Source: Streptomyces echinatus
GTDB lineage: Bacteria > Actinomycetota > Actinomycetes > Streptomycetales > Streptomycetaceae
Length of the DNA stretch: 64,000 nucleotides
Reading direction: 5' to 3'
NCBI RefSeq assembly: GCF_014203595.1
Contig: NZ_JACHJK010000010.1
Location: 284,254 to 348,253, forward strand
Made by a program: the position numbers and the translations under genes. Shown piece by piece: positions 63,915 to 64,000 of the stretch. Position 1 is the stretch's first letter. Each line of letters opens with the position of its first letter. The notes under the pieces are model-generated. The model saw nothing but the letters and a program-made list of their open reading frames with translations, did no database searches and had not been told where the DNA came from.

Positions 63915-64000
63915 GTTCGGCGGCGTCCTACTCTCCCACAGGGTCCCCCCTGCAGTACCATCGGCGCTGTGAGGCTTAGCTTCCGGGTTCGGAATGTAAC
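63915..64000 (-). rRNA. rrf: 5S rRNA, 3' part (runs off the window)
   Basis: Reading leftward, the visible part has the Streptomyces 5S sequence ...CATTCCGAACCCGGAAGCTA, GCGCCGATGGTACTGCAGGG and GGGAGAGTAGGACGCCGCCG. About 86 nt are visible; the 5' ~35 nt and the 23S and 16S genes lie beyond the window end. The exact 3' end could be 63915-63917. Confidence 0.95.

Overview
The window is chromosomal DNA of a Streptomyces species. The evidence is very high GC with strong G/C bias at third codon positions, many GTG starts, and a gene order I recall from the Streptomyces coelicolor SCO57xx core region (rel/spoT-dapF-miaA-miaB ... glu ABC operon ... recX-recA ... lhr-nei ... dps-clgR-cinA-pgsA-rimO-ftsK-osaB-osaA/osaC). 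No plasmid, prophage, insertion sequence or CRISPR array was found. Most genes are housekeeping or conserved accessory genes. The species cannot be told from the sequence alone. Orthologue names are from memory, not from a search.

Layout. 1-7.3 kb: start of a RelA/SpoT-type (p)ppGpp enzyme, then dapF (lysine/peptidoglycan), a membrane protein with pentad repeats and miaA, all on the minus strand; two small plus-strand genes (an acidic protein and an MT0933-type antitoxin-like protein); a LigB-like dioxygenase and miaB. 7.7-16 kb is more accessory: an ImmA/IrrE-like metallopeptidase coupled to a multi-pass membrane protein, an SDR, a secreted ricin-B/GH18 chitinase-type enzyme with a DasR-type operator inside its promoter, a DUF6204-like gene, a MarR regulator, a large lipoprotein and a MazG-like pyrophosphohydrolase. 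16-23 kb: a TAXI-type binding protein convergent with a two-component system, then the gluABCD-type glutamate ABC transporter ending in a strong terminator.

23-31 kb: FAD monooxygenase; a Cys-rich leader peptide plus hairpin ahead of cysteine dioxygenase and rhodanese (sulfur amino-acid catabolism); an orphan FtsX-type permease; recX and recA with an imperfect LexA/Cheo box. 31-38 kb: a thioredoxin-like stub without active-site cysteines, membrane proteins, DUF3046, a toroid-fold protein, and azlCD with an AraC regulator. 38-46 kb: Lhr-type helicase, endonuclease VIII, SDR, Dps. 46-53 kb is one leftward block, ftsK - RodZ-like - rimO - pgsA - cinA - clgR, with ATGA/GTGA overlaps in rimO-pgsA-cinA. 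53-63 kb: the osmoadaptation locus, osaA (poly-HAMP hybrid kinase) and osaB leftward and osaC (RsbW-like/PAS/GAF/PP2C) rightward. The window closes with tRNA-Thr(GGT), a degenerate DegT aminotransferase gene and the 3' end of an rRNA operon (terminator and partial 5S rRNA).

Themes: stress and osmotic signalling (OsaABC, Dps, ClgR, Rel), DNA repair (RecA/RecX, Nei, Lhr), tRNA and ribosome methylthiolation (MiaA/MiaB, RimO), and nutrient sensing (DasR-controlled chitinase, glutamate uptake, cysteine-linked attenuation). The least described items are the Cys leader/attenuator, the ImmA-like protease/membrane-protein pair, the TAXI/two-component neighbourhood, the poly-HAMP array and two enzyme-like proteins that lack their catalytic residues.
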